NCBI GenBank assembly: GCA_002633005.1
Contig: NMRA01000163.1
Span: 394,537-458,536 of the forward strand
DNA from: Phoronis australis
Lineage: Eukaryota > Phoronida > Phoronidae
DNA: 64,000 bases
Direction: 5' to 3'
Below, one piece after another: positions 10,377 through 22,543 of this stretch. The translations under genes and the position numbers were made by a program. The notes under the pieces were generated by a model. The model saw only the letters and a list, made by a program, of their open reading frames with translations. It was not told the origin of the DNA and made no database searches. Positions within the stretch are counted from its first letter, which is position 1; the number at the start of each line of letters is the position of its first letter.

Positions 10377-13300
10377 GTAGAATTGTGGCTTTACTGAATA
10401 TAGAGTACCAACTTCTCAGAATACTATCCAATGCCCTCTTGGATTCGGTGATATTTACCCACAGTGCTGTTCATCGATGGGGGTACTTGGCCTGTACACT
10501 GCTGTTCGTATGTTCACTATGTTGTACACTGCTGTTCGTATGTTCACTATGTTGTACACTGCTGTTCGTATGTTCACTATGTTGTACACTAAAATTAGAT
10601 TGACGTTACATTAGTCATTCTGATATGAATTAAAGTTTTACTGTTGCGCAATGATGTACAATGCGGACACCAAATAATTTAGCTTGTTGAATGAGGCCCT
10701 ATAAAATGTTCGTCTCTTGTCCAACTTGAGTCAGAAGTTTGTTAGTGGCCCTAGATTTTGAAAAAGTAGGTTAATTCTAGAATGCAAATTGTCTGCTTCG
10801 ACACATGAAGAGGAATGACTGTGGGATGTGGGAATTGTTGTTTATTGGCAATGAGAATTAAAGTCATTAGGTACCACGTGCTGAATTCTGTAATGAATCA
10901 TTACTAGTCAACCGAATTTTAAATGCTTAGAGATGATAAAATCTTTAATTAAAACACTTAAAAACATTATTCATTTTGGGTTCAAGCCGATCCATAGCAG
11001 TGAGTTAACTAGATGGAACTACTACATTAGATACAGTAGCATAGGAGTTATTTATTAAACCAACACAATTGCTATCTCATTCAGCTTGTACGTCATTTGT
11101 GCTTTACATATCACTGTGGATGGGATGGATCCCAAAACATGTTCTTGAAGTGTTTTATATTTATTATTATCATGTTTATCGTCTCTATATATCTTTATTC
11201 AGGAAACCATGTTCTGGTGTTAAAAACAAACTTTTAAATAGAAGGGACATCTCTTCCAAAGCAATATCACCACTTTTTATATTTTGTTTGAGTTTATATT
11301 CATTTTGTTAACATGCAATAAATCTGAAATTTTCAGGCAACCATACTAATTACTTTGTTGACGACTGAAATTAACATGTTGTAATTTGCCACTTAATGGG
11401 CTTCATTTGAAGCAATAAAGACCTTGATGTTACATTGATGTTCTAAATTGAGAAGCGCTACAGTATTCCTAGCTTGTTATGTGTTAGCTCAATGAGTAAG
11501 TAGGAATCTTAATTATCTGTTTTCATAATTTCAGGGCAATAAATGCATTTTTGAATACAGGTAAAGGTGGTACGGTCTACCTTGGCATTGTTGATAATGG
11601 TACAGTTCTTGGTCTCAACCTGACTGTGTATCAGGTAAGAAGGGGTCATGCTGCAAGGAGTCGTGTGTGTTTGTGTTCAAACTTTGTATTTGTGTGTGTG
11701 TGTGCGCGTGCGTGCTTGCGTGCATGCATGCGTGCGTGCGTGTGTGTTCGCGATAATGGGGAATATTGTTTAAAGGGAGGTTGATTAGGTCAAAAAAGCA
11801 TAGGCTTTGTTCTGGCCTGTACATTTTTAAAAATCAGGTCAATTGTTGGGTATTTTTTTAGTTGCTCATCTTTTCAGAAAAGAAAAATTTTGTAACTCAC
11901 CGCTTGAAAAATCTTGCCATTTCAAACTTTACTAACCCTTGCTTTCGGGCTTCTGTACACCTTTTGGAAAACAAAACGCTAGACCTTGAGCTGAAATTGA
12001 TGCGTGCTGTTTTTTTAGTCTATAGTCACATTTCTCAATATGATTTGGGGTATAAACCAGAATGAAGCACATGTGCTTTTTTGAGCCAACTAGAGAGTAT
12101 GCCGAACATAATGGTTTGGTTTTCTGTGGCAGGGAAATTGTGCGTGCTTTCTAATAGTGGTAACTCTGATTTCATTCTAGTGCATGGCCAGTCGACACTG
12201 GTCATAAATTGATGAAACATTGAGCAGAAGAATGCTGCCTGTTGCACTGATTTCCAACTGGGCTTGTACTTTGACATAGTTCATTTCACCGCTTTGCAAA
12301 GTTGTTTGACGTCCCCAATAACTGAATGTTTTGTGACGTGGTATTTCAGCTTTGATTTGTGATGCGATTGCATGCCGTGTGGTTCATTGAGAGTGTTTCA
12401 TTGACGCATTTGCAGAAGGACCATATAGCTGCTTCACTGGAGGACCTCCTGGCCAGGTACCGACCTGTAGTTGACCGTCATCGTTGCAAAGTCAAGTTTG
12501 TGCCAGTTATAGAAAGTGGTGTGCCAGAGGAGATTCTTCACAGACAAGCGCTGGTCGACAACTGGTGAGTAGCATTGTTAGTTTAAAACAGCTTATTATT
12601 TAAAATGACTTATTCTTATTAAAATGACATAGGCAAAAAATTGAATTTCGGACCTCAAAAGCGAGGCCCCCTATATTAATATAGGGGCCCCNNNNNNNNN
12701 NNNNNNNNNNNNNNNNNNNNNNNNNNNNNNNNNNNNNNNNNNNNNNNNNNNNNNNNNNNNNNNNNNNNNNNNNNNNNNNNNNNNNNNNNNNNNNNNNNNN
12801 NNNNNNNNNNNNNNNNNNNNNNNNNNNNNNNNNNNNNNNNNNNNNNNNNNNNNNNNNNNNNNNNNNNNNNNNNNNNNNNNNNNNNNNNNNNNNNNNNNNN
12901 NNNNNNNNNNNNNNNNNNNNNNNNNNNNNNNNNNNNNNNNNNNNNNNNNNNNNNNNNNNNNNNNNNNNNNNNNNNNNNNNNNNNNNNNNNNNNNNNNNNN
13001 NNNNNNNNNNNNNNNNNNNNNNNNNNNNNNNNNNNNNNNNNNNNNNNNNNNNNNNNNNNNNNNNNNNNNNNNNNNNNNNNNNNNNNNNNNNNNNNNNNNN
13101 NNNNNNNNNNNNNNNNNNNNNNNNNNNNNNNNNNNNNNNNNNNNNNNNNNNNNNNNNNNNNNNNNNNNNNNNNNNNNNNNNNNNNCGCCGAAAGGAGGCC
13201 GGAGAGCGGGGCTGCCTATATTAATATAGGAGGCCCCGCTCTCCGGTCGCCTTTCGGTGGGTGCTTCCTATATTAATATAGGGGGCCTCGCTTTTGAGGT

Positions 13301-16300
13301 CCAAAATTCAATTTTTTGCCTATGTCATTTTAATAAGAATAAGTCATTTTAAATAATAAGCTGTTTTAAATGTTGTAATGTAATCTAGGACTCTAGAAAA
13401 GTGGCACAGTTTGGCTAACTTTGGAATATCATATCTCAGAAATGGCTGATTGGATTCATATGAAACTTTCAAATACTAGGCATTAGGCTTTGTTGTCCTC
13501 GGAAACGATTTTTGGAGTTGTTTTTATGCTGCTTCACTTTTACACAAGAAGCTACTGGTGTGTGTGTCCAAAATGACTGAGATTTAACTGCATCAAAAAT
13601 CCGAGTTTTATGAAAAATTCAAAAGTTACGTAAAGCGAATACATGGTCAAGAGACCCAAGTGGTTTTAGTTTGGCATTAAGTCAAAACTGATATTTTGAA
13701 GTTTCCACTTTCATAAAATGTCTGAGAGTTTTTTACGTGGTTTTGTAGATATTTGGCTAAACGCAGACTTGTAGATAACATCCTACGCAGTGGCGGATCA
13801 CTGTAGGATATCACAAGGGGGGACCCAACATTTTGTCCGGCTGCAAGCATTTGCGCTAACCACGATTGTAGATGTGCATAGCACCGAATGTGGGGAGGTC
13901 GGGAGGGGGCAAAACCCCCCCCGCCCAGGAAATTTTTCTGTTTTTTCCTCTAAAAATCAAGCATTTTCCTTGATTCCTGAAGTGTTATCCAAGAAAAAAA
14001 GGCAAAAAAACATGGAGAACGTGTCCAACAGGAAAAACTGCAAGTACCACAGACTCAAACTCACGACCTAGCGGATAAAGCATGCGTGCTTTACCACTAC
14101 ACCACCACGATTTAACTCCTATTCTGATACTAAGAGACCTACATGTACTTGTTTATGGTCCACAGCATTTGTGCACGAAACCTACTTCTTTTTGTAATGC
14201 TTATTACACGTTTTATATTTTGTGCAATCAGTTCTTAACAAATTTGTTGTATAAAAATAGTCTTCAAATTCCCAAAAGACCAAATCCATTTTTCGTGTTG
14301 GCAACAATGACGGGATTGCTTTGGAAATCGTCTTAAGTTAAGGTTTGACAAAGAGAGAAATTTTATAAGTTTCTGAGTGATTCACTAAGGCTTCAATTAA
14401 AATTCTTATACCAGCAGCTTCTGTGTTTTCGTCGTCACTCAGGTTCCATTTTCTTTAAAAAATGAAGTAAATTTCCTTCATTGCACAGTGGAGCAGACGA
14501 CGGAAACGGAGTCGTAGTGCGCAGCGCCACTGCCGGTCGCCTGGGATATCGCGAGAGAGCCTATACTTAGCCATACTTTGGTTACGAATGTGCCGTGTTC
14601 CGAATTTGACACTTGAAATTGGATCTGAGCCCCCCCCCCCAAACACTAAAGTGNATGCCTCAAAGTGAAGTGTACATAGACCTTGTATAAAACACTGTCA
14701 GACCAATAAATGAATATTCTTTTGAGAAAAATGAAGCTTTTTGAGTGCAGATACGTAATCTTGAGACTTTGTCTATAGGACTCCATTTTTCATATTTGTT
14801 GTCGTTTTTCACATCCTCACAATTATGCTGACATGACCAGCAATTTCATGTCTGTCATGAATGCAGTGAATCCGACGTTTTCAAAAATTTCAGCTCTGGA
14901 GAGCGTTTTCAAAAGTTAACGTGTTTGGTTATAAATTTCAGTGGATACATATGGACAGTAATCGTGAAGCACCAACAATATGTTTTCAAACGAAAACATA
15001 ATCGTGTGGATAGGGCACATAGTACACACATGAACTGTTTGGGTTTTCATGTATTATGAGAAATCGTTGACAGGATGAAGAGGTTATAACAGACGTGTAC
15101 TTTGTAGGGAATTATGTACAACAACTACGTCATCGAGATTACTGTGAAACCATGGGATGCAACTGACCAGAGGAATACATTCGTTCCACGTTCAGTCTTA
15201 CAGTTACATCCATTTCATGAGGATGAAGAAGGAAATGTGTATTTCAGGAGACAAGCAAGTGTAGTGTCTGTAAGCAATCTTCTTTAGCTATGGAACAAGA
15301 CTTCTCAATGTTCATTTCCGCTAACTGCAGTTTTAATTTTCAAAAGAAACTGGACAGAATTCTGTTAGACAATGCCAAACTTGGACAAATGTCTTGCAAG
15401 AAATATTTGGGAATTTGGTAAAATATTTGTCACAGTACAATGGCATTTTGTAGAACATTTGTCAGAGTTTAATACAACATTGTTGCGCCAAACCACTTAA
15501 AGTTTATTATTTTGTAAAAGGACTTGCATAACACGCTGTGGCAATTTAGATAGAGTGTACCTGTCAAGATCTTGTCAAGAATTTGACAGAATTGAATGCA
15601 TTCTTCCCAAAAAGAAATGGAAATTTTGTTCATGGACTCTTTCTTAAATTCCGGGGCCGTCTAGTTAAAGTATTAATATGTGCTTAGAGCTTTTCGCCAT
15701 AAAAAATATGTATGTCAAAATTGCTGACTTAAAGGTGTGTTTGCACGCTCCTAACTGTACTGACATTAAATGGCTAATGCTTCTTTAACATAATCCAAAG
15801 TGCAGTTGTATCCATTGACAACTAATAAAAGTGCACAAAAAATTCTGCTAATAGGTGACTTTTGCACTAATGACTTACATGGCGGGCTCACACAGCCAGC
15901 ATCATGCAGTGTTATTCCCCAGGACCACGTTACTTTTATTAATTGTTTATTTTAATGCAATATTTACAATGAGGATAGCCCCATCAGTTCGCGCTGCTTT
16001 CCATGGGGGCTGTCAGTAAAAACATACAAAGACAGTAAGACAAACTAACAGAATTACAAAATGAAAGACAGTATCTAAATAATATGGTATTACTGGCTGA
16101 TCATTTTGGCCTCAAAACTTGTCCATTTGGCAATTTTCAACCTATTTCATATTCACATCATCACTATATGTTGTGTTTCTAACTAATTTGGCCAAGCAAT
16201 CACAGAGATAAGGAAATCAATTAGCCTGGAAGTTCCACTTTAAGTCACGTTTTATGAAAAATACCGCTGGACTTAGTAAGCCTTGACTGTCGGTTATTTC

Positions 16301-17271
16301 CTGAGAGTATGCCCAGTGCCCAAGGTAATGTGTCAGCTAGTACCAACTTGTTCACTATGATTATTTTTAATCTGAGTAAGGGCCCAGTCTTAACAAACTT
16401 GCTCTCAGAATGTCCAAGCCTGTCTTATCATTCCTTAAGCCTGGTTGGAGGTGAATGCATATGGGCAATTTTGGCAAACGCAACATTGTACAGGTAGGTG
16501 TTACTTGTCTTGTACAACACTTTGTTGGTCCCCACTCATTTCTTGTCCCGTTTTTGAGACAGCACTGAGAACTGAATTGGTGTGTCGGGGGCTTTAGGAT
16601 CAAGTTGTGCCCTGTCTTATACATGTAAGCGGGTTTGTTTTATGGCAGAAGGTGGGTACGTAGTATGCTTAAACAGGTATTAACCTCTCATTCCAGTACT
16701 CCAAGCGGGAGATATATACCTTAACCAAGCAGGAGGTTGATCAGCATTACTTACCCAAGATTGCTCGGTAAGTCATAGCTGGTTTCTACTAAAACAGTGC
16801 TACAGTAATAAATGCATGCACATAAGTAAATTACATCTTTAGCCTTTTCCATGTGAAAATGTGCTATGTGTTGTGCAGCACACATGGCTCAAAACATTGC
16901 AGTGTTTGGCTTGTGGTGGACTTCCAGTTTTCCACCATGACACAGTTATTGTAGGGTCATTGTTGTGAATGCACTCTTTCACACCTGTGTTCTTGTATTC
17001 AACGTGTCTGGCTGAAGGGTCTCCTTAAAGTTGTGAAAATGCCTAAAAGTGGAATGTTTTACTCATTCATATTCTTCATGTGGCCAAATTTGTTTTAGTA
17101 AGTTTATTTTCAATTGACCAAATAGAAATGTGTTTTATGAAACTCAAACCGGCTGCCATCTGACGCTAATTATGGAGTATGTTAGCACTACTGCTATAGT
17201 CAGGCTCACGGATGTTTCTGATATTTTACAGGTTACGAGCCATGCTGCGCAGGCTCCAAATGCCCCAGTGA
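10198..17271 (+). CDS. Schlafen AlbA_2-domain protein, six visible exons, at least one exon missing
   Basis: Six exons with GT/AG borders encode a protein with a Schlafen-type AlbA_2 domain: FEEDSTHEFKGH, then FLNTGKGGTVYLGIVDNG, the family's E-x4-E/K and GGxxxxGxxDxGxxxG signatures, the acidic residues of which form the RNase-like site in vertebrate Schlafens. The start ATG at 10198 follows an in-frame TAA at 10192, so it is probably the true start with a 5' UTR exon upstream. Exon 3 leaves two bases (phase 2), while the next visible exon reads only in phase 0. An exon of 3n+1 length must therefore lie between 12565 and 15107, most simply inside the N gap. Related invertebrate proteins are single-domain; the exact cellular role is unknown. 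Confidence 0.85.
10494..10590 (+). repeat. 30-bp tandem repeat, three copies
   Basis: Unit GTACACTGCTGTTCGTATGT plus TCACTATGTT, three perfect copies then a partial one. It lies in the first intron of the Schlafen-like gene. 30 is a multiple of three, so it makes an artificial CTLLFVCSLC peptide repeat. Confidence 0.95.
11535..11634 (+). CDS. Schlafen-like exon 2: GG-x-V-Y-x-G-I-x-D core
   Basis: 100 nt. It starts RAINAFLNTGKGGTVYLGIV and continues DNGTVLGLNLT, the core AlbA_2 strand and loop with the conserved Asp. Acceptor TTTCAG, donor GTAAGA, phase 0 at the end. Confidence 0.9.
11688..11750. repeat. TG/CG purine-pyrimidine alternating repeat
   Basis: TGTGTGTGTGTGCGCGTGCG followed by GTGC/ATGC steps. 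An alternating purine-pyrimidine run in a Schlafen-like intron, of a kind that can adopt Z-DNA. Confidence 0.85.
12416..12564 (+). CDS. Schlafen-like exon 3
   Basis: 149 nt. KDHIAASLEDLLARYRP then VKFVPVIESG, the helix and strand that follow the AlbA_2 core. Acceptor TTTGCAG, donor GTGAGT. It ends two bases into a codon, which the next visible exon cannot complete. Confidence 0.88.
12582..13370. mobile_element. Long inverted-repeat element around the assembly gap
   Basis: Arms 12582-12685 and 13266-13370 are near-perfect reverse complements beginning TTTAAAACAGCTTATTATTT. The interior contains the palindrome CCTATATTAATATAGG at 12669, 13216 and 13268, and a second stem at 13186-13258 (CGCCGAAAGG ... 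AGAGCGGGGC against GCCCCGCTCT ... CCTTTCGG). 494 Ns occupy the centre, probably because nested hairpins block sequencing. It sits inside a Schlafen-like intron just after a donor site. Confidence 0.85.
12692..13185. other. Assembly gap (494 N)
   Basis: Run of Ns. By phase arithmetic, at least one Schlafen-like coding exon of 3n+1 nt is absent between 12564 and 15108, and this gap is the likeliest place. Confidence 0.95.
13788..14653 (-). mobile_element. tRNA-containing repeat with CAGTGGCGGATC end, copy A (truncated)
   Basis: Starts CAGTGGCGGATCACTGTAGG and is the reverse complement of the element at 17474-18454 over nearly its whole length. It stops at a single N at 14654 where copy B continues, so its other terminus is lost. 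On the minus strand near 14048-14113 it holds the tRNA-like stretch with TGGTGTAGTGG (box A) and GAGTTTGAGTC (box B-like). Confidence 0.8.
15108..15269 (+). CDS. Schlafen-like later exon: YVIEITVKPWD segment
   Basis: 54 codons in phase 0. It encodes GIMYNNYVIEITVKPWD, then LHPFHEDEEGNVYFRRQASV, a segment I associate with the C-terminal half of invertebrate AlbA_2 proteins. Acceptor TTTGTAG, donor GTAAGC. The other two frames meet stops early. Confidence 0.82.
16697..16767 (+). CDS. Schlafen-like penultimate exon
   Basis: 71 nt. YSKREIYTLTKQEVDQHYLP then KIA, joining in phase to the exons on both sides. Acceptor TTCCAG, donor GTAAGT. Confidence 0.8.
17232..17271 (+). CDS. Schlafen-like terminal exon with stop
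   Basis: 40 nt. Its first base completes Arg, then LRAMLRRLQMPQ and TGA. Acceptor TTTTACAG. A basic helix is a sensible end for this protein; the call rests on phase and splice signal only. Confidence 0.7.
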
Positions 17272-17357
17272 CAGATAGGTGGAGCTCATTTGTTGATGTT
17301 TTTGTTTCTGTTGTTTACTCATTTACATGTCATTTTCTTAAGTCGGTTATTTTAAAA

Positions 17358-17363
17358 AATAAA
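17358..17363 (+). promoter_or_regulatory. Candidate polyadenylation signal AATAAA
   Basis: An AATAAA hexamer 86 bases after the Schlafen-like stop codon, in non-repetitive sequence and before the repeat that starts at 17474. Position is right for a short 3' UTR; no transcript evidence. Confidence 0.4.
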
Positions 17364-17473
17364 CCTGATCAGTTTAAAGGGCTTGCAGTTTATTTTACTA
17401 CAGACTATACACAGTTAAACGGGCATTGTCGGTTTTACAGCATTGTTCAGAGCTATAAAACGTTGTTTATTTT

Positions 17474-18454
17474 ATAGGCGGATTTAGGGGGGCCCACACC
17501 CCCCCCCCCTTTGGCTGCGGCAAAAAATAAAACAGCAAGAGTGTAGGGAAATGTTGAGTTTATTAATTAACCCTGATAAAAATTATACCGACGAAACAAG
17601 ATTTAAATGTGTGCAGTTTTGGTGTCTGGGGGGTGCTCAGATCCAATTTCAAGTGTCAAATTCAGAACACGGCGCATTCTTAACGGAACTATGGCTAAGT
17701 ATAGGCTCTCCCGCGATATCCCAGGCGACCGGCAGTGGCGCTGCGCCCTACGACTCCGTTTCCGTCGTCTGCTCTACTGTGCAATGAAGAACATTTATTT
17801 CATTTTTTTAAGAAAATGGAATCTGAGTGACGATGAAAAATCAGAAGCTGCTGGTAAGATGTGAATTTTAATCGAAGCCTTAGTGAATCGCTCAGAAACT
17901 CATAATTCTTTCTTTGTCAAATCTTAAGACAATTTCCAAAGCAATCCCGTCATTATTACTAACACCAAAAACGGATTTGGTCTTTTGGGCATTTGAAGAC
18001 TATTTTAAGTGCAACAAATTTGTTCAGAACCGATTGCACAAAATATAAAACGGGTAATAAGCATTACAAAAAGAAGTAGGTTTCTCGCGCAAACGCTGTG
18101 GACCATAAACAAGTAGGTCTCTTAGTATCGGATTAGGAGTTAAATCGTGGTGGTGTAGTGGTAAAGCACGCGCTCTCTATCCGCCAGGTCCTGAGATCGT
18201 GTCTCTTGTATTTGCAGTTTTTCCTGTTTGACACGTTCTCTGTGTTTTTATTTTATTTCTTTTTTTCATTTTTTGCCTTTTGGATAGTACTTCAGGAATC
18301 AAAGAAAATGCTTTATTTTTAGAAGGAAAAACAAAAATTTTCTCCCTACCTCCCCCCATTCGGTGCTGTGCGCATCTACAATCGTGGTTTGGGCAAATGC
18401 TTAAAGCCGGACAAAATGTTGGGCCCCCCTTGTGATATCCTAGATCCGCCACTG
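17474..18454 (+). mobile_element. tRNA-containing repeat, copy B, both ends present
   Basis: Left end TAGGCGGATTTAGGGGGGCC; right end, reverse complement, CAGTGGCGGATCTAGG followed by a GGGGGGCCC block. The ends form an imperfect terminal inverted repeat, 981 bp apart. Inside, 18148-18212 holds TGGTGTAGTGGTAAAGC and a degenerate box B. The middle (17630-17860) is GC-richer than the flanks. It encodes no convincing protein. It looks like a non-autonomous DNA element that captured a tRNA-like sequence. Confidence 0.75.
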
Positions 18455-21400
18455 TATTATTTAATTGTCTTTGGCAATTCTCACCCGTTTTCAGTGCCAG
18501 ACGTTCGATGAAATCAAAACCGGTGACATTCGGTCAGTTCAATAGGCTAAAATATTATCCAGTGGGATTTTAGTTAAAACTACGAGTAGAACTTTAAACT
18601 GCGCTTATCTCGAAAAATCCCTTTTCTCGACGATGACTTCCGCTTTAAAGATACTCTTGACTTTGTCTGCCACCAGCTAAGAACACAGAATTACAATATT
18701 TACATTTCTCTTTTAGGTTAATTAATTTTTCCTTGGTCCCAGTAGAACCTTCTCTTCGATTGTAGGCTTCGTGCCTCGACAGCCCTGCCACCTTGTGATT
18801 CCACACGGATGAACCATTTTTCAGAACCGTGGTACGCTCCTGACTATCGACAAGAAGTTTTCGGTCCTTTCTGAGGGATCGTTGCATATCTGTTGAAAAG
18901 TCTGACAACTGAAGCCACTGATGACTTTCTCAACACCTCTACGATCTTCTTAATAAGGTTGGTCTCCCTTGTCGACGATTCGCCTACTGGTATTCGGATG
19001 GGTATTTATCTTCGGGAATAATTTTATACCCGGAGTCGGCTATTTATGCGATTGATCACATTACGATATCTCACGGACTTTATGTCATTCCGGGCTGTCA
19101 CCTTGTCAGCTTTAGGCCTAGCTTTGCGTCATTGTCTTGTGTGAGTAAATGAAATAAGAGCTGACCGGGTCTCACCTGGGGGAATGTCATTTATCGCAAA
19201 CACATTTTCTTAGTTCAGTACCGAAGGCACTGGTTTATTAAATGCGGCGGGGTCTCCTCATCCGTCGAAGTGAACCCCGAGGTTTCGCTTCTAAGTAGGG
19301 CTGAGTTACGCCTGTCGATACTTGACATTTTCGCTTTTTCTGGTACGCAACAACTTTACAACAAATCTAAAGTTAAAATCAAACTTTTAAGACCAGCCTT
19401 GAAGAAACACACGAATTTTATTTGCTGTTTGCCATTTTCAACATGACTGATAAAATCAGGAAGATATCGAACAAGGGATAGCCTGTACAAACATTATTTA
19501 AAGCTGCCAAGACTCGGGCACTTATCTACCAGAAAGCCTGGTTTAGTATTTCGACCACAAATCGTATGAAATTACATGGTGACAACAGTACTAGCTGTCT
19601 GCTTAAATGCTCAGATGAGATAGGATTCAGTGCACCAAGAACTTATTGAGCCTTATGATTTCGAGCAGTAACAAATTGAGCAAGGAAGTGTTATGACCAA
19701 CGGCAAAGGCCCTATAGTTCAGTTTTGTAACAGAAGACCGGCTCAAAGCCATATGGCAGCTTCGATTCCTGTTAGAAAGAAAGTTTCATAATTAGAAGAA
19801 CTTTTTCAATCGACATTAAGAATAATAGGTAATTGTCCTGTTGTTCGCTTGCAAAAACTGAATTTGAATACCCGTTCGGTGTTATACGGAAGTGTCAGTA
19901 CATTTTGAGACACTCTTCGCATCATTTGTGCCTAGCCACCTGAAACTAGTCTGTCAGTGTCTTAACTAGGGATTTTGAAATAGCCCAAAGACGGTACCAC
20001 TTAGGGACCTCGTAATCTCGCCCTTTCAAGATATGCCTTGAAAGCATGCCTGGCCCCAATAAAATGAACTTTCCGGCCCAAACTAGACCATTAAATGAAC
20101 CTTAGAGACAGCGCAGACGAATGGGAGCTGAGCTGCCTGTGAATATTACCTGAGCTGACAAACGGCTGGCCCAGTTCGTTTTTTCACTGCGACTTCAGTC
20201 AGGTGGCGTGAGCTCACTGTGCATGTCAGCTCACAGCAACTGTACAGGGTGAGGGTGTAGTTCACTTGAGGCAGTCAGCCCTTAGGCGTCATGCTCACTC
20301 TCCGTGAAATTTTGTTGAACAGGTTACTCGAGCTCTGGGGATGGCTGCCGCCCCCGGGTTTGCCGGCCCCCACCGGCGGGCACGGGAGGTCGGCCGTGTA
20401 CAAAATTGGACATCCGGAGAAGGGGGGATGTGAGTGGTGGAGATAATGACGGACGGGAGGCAAACGTTTTGCGAAATCGGATTGGCGTGACTGGACAGTG
20501 CCCTACCCTGACTGGACGGTGCACTACCCTTCATTTCATCTGTCCGGATCCGAAGGTTAGATAAGCCGGGCTATTTAAAACCCATCATGCTATAAAATCT
20601 CATATCTATTCCTTGCTGGTGAAAAATTAGGAATGTCGACTAGATAAACATCGTAAATTTCTGCCGGGACATGGACTTTATCAATATCGCCCTCGTTGTC
20701 TTGCGATATTCTTGAGGTTTCTATAAAGGCCGGGACGCTCTCGTGGAACTGCACGTGTTTGTGCGAGATGTTAGTATATTCTTACATTGACGTTGTATTG
20801 TTTTAAAGGTAAGACTAAAGGAGGTATCCAAGCTACAGCTCTCCTGTGAAAACAATTATGAATCATGACGTTCACAGGAATGCTTAAATCAATATCGCTC
20901 GCTATGCTTGGGTTTGTTTCTCGTGTTTCATTCCCGAATAATTTTATATCCAAATTGTCGAGTTTTTAAGTTTTATGTGCCATTTTCCCAACTATGATTC
21001 CAGAATAATTGACAACAAATCGTAAACTTCCTCTTATCTGAGTGCTACGCTTTTCATTGTCCATCTCCCTAGAGATTAATATTTTACGTTTGTTTATTTA
21101 TTATTTTACAATTCTGTACCGTTATCTGTCATAATAAGTGACCTTTATTTCGCCTTTGTACGGCGTCCTTTTTATCTCTGGAAACAGAACATGCTACACA
21201 CCTACCATTTTCGGAACATACGTCGAACATAAAAAGATTTGTAATCCAAAACGTAAAATTGTGAGTGTTTGAAATATTTCGACAATATCGTACATCATGC
21301 AGGATCCCTGCCAAGCCAGAGTCACTATGCCAAAGAGCGGATTGCATCTGTGTGGGTACGCGCTTTGACTCGTTAAGTGAATTGCACTTCTCATGTGTTT

Positions 21401-22520
21401 CTAATGAGGTATTTTTAAATATTGCGGGCGCTTGTGCACATGCGACATGTATGAAAGGTGTCTCAAAATTTACACAAAATATTTTGAATTAAGAGTACCA
21501 GAAAAAAGGCTGCGTGAACCATATATGCGCCACTTTCAAATTCGCAATTTTAGGATTGACCAACCGCATTAAACTCTGACGCGTTTTCTTGAATCGTGGA
21601 TGAACTTCTTGGTAACAGAAACATAATTTTGTCATTGTAAGGGATATTCGACGAGAATAAAAAGGCTAATTCTGTTTCCGTTTTTGGCCTGAGTAAAGAG
21701 GATACAACTGATTGCAACTTTAACCCAGCAAAAACTTTGTGTGTTTCAGGTGCATAAAACATATACTTGAATTGCAAGCAGGTGCAGCAGCATTTTATCT
21801 CAGTTTTGTGCATCAGCAAGGTGTTGACATTAGCGCTGTCCTACACAAGTCACGATTGCGTTTTGAGGTCAATTCGATCGAGCTTATTCTCTTAATTAAC
21901 TAAAAGTGAACTGCGGCTTTTTTAATTTTGAAATCTTTCAAACAAACTTTGGGATTATTGAATTGTGAAAACACCACTACGTCCGAAGAAATCATTTCTT
22001 GACACTCACATTTCGATACTCTTTTTATGAAAATTTTGGGACCTCCACCCAGTGCATAGCAGATTCTCCATGGCAACTGAGGTATCAAGTCACTTTACAC
22101 GTGCCATACACATGTCATAAAAAATCGTTTGTGTTGAAGTTTTCGGTTTTGTTCATTTTCTCACGTCACTTGTAAAACGTGTTTGTTTTCCTAAGATGTG
22201 TTGTCCAAACATTGCGTCGCCACTCACTTTGTGTCACGTTCCTACTTGTTTTCATAACGTACCACACAAAGTTTCCAAAGACACGAGCAAGCAATAGTCT
22301 ATTTACTTTGTCGTCAACAGGTTGTTAGTCGTGCTTTAACACTGCAGACTGTGACGTCTTCATCTCAAACATTCCAGGTAGAAGTGATATAGAAATACCT
22401 TAACAGTATCACCGATGCCACAATCTGAGGAAGTACATGTAGGCCTACTTGTGTTGTACGTGATCGTTCCACCCACAGCCACTCAAAGTTATATGTACAC
22501 TTGACTGACTGGGAGATTAC
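18455..22520. other. Anonymous sequence, no gene recognised
   Basis: About 4 kb. Contains a GC-rich patch at 20330-20480, a minus-strand open frame at 18645-18908 with a CKYCNSVF pair of cysteines (unidentified) and a CCATGGCAAC motif at about 22067. No exon set in consistent phase was found. Confidence 0.5.
18645..18908 (-). CDS. Unidentified open frame with a Cys-pair, possible exon
   Basis: 87 codons, basic, ending KCKYCNSVFLAGGRQSQEYL. An acceptor-like CTTCAG lies just upstream. The CxxC could be half a zinc site, but no partner pair is visible. I cannot assign a family, and it may be chance. Confidence 0.2.
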   Translation of the reverse strand: MSDFSTDMQRSLRKDRKLLVDSQERTTVLKNGSSVWNHKVAGLSRHEAYNRREGSTGTKEKLINLKEKCKYCNSVFLAGGRQSQEYL

Positions 22521-22543
22521 ATGGCGGCACACATGAAACTCAG
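22521..22543 (+). CDS. Possible short first exon of the lysine-rich hypothetical gene
   Basis: ATG GCG GCA CAC ATG AAA CTC AG followed by a good donor GTATGT. The start context is good. Splicing to the acceptor before 23970 would put the 229-residue frame out of phase, so this exon is either 5' UTR with a short upstream frame or unrelated. Confidence 0.25.

Noticed and set aside
10385-10603. Plus-strand frame with a CTLLFVCSLC peptide repeat
   Set aside because: Produced by three copies of a 30-bp tandem repeat in an intron; no start context or homology.
18147-18215. Possible true tRNA gene
   Set aside because: Box B is degraded and the sequence recurs inside the inverted copy at 14.05 kb, so it is part of a repeat.
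20275-20534. Three overlapping minus-strand Pro/Arg-rich frames
   Set aside because: They overlap in different frames within a GC-rich patch; no splice signals or homology.
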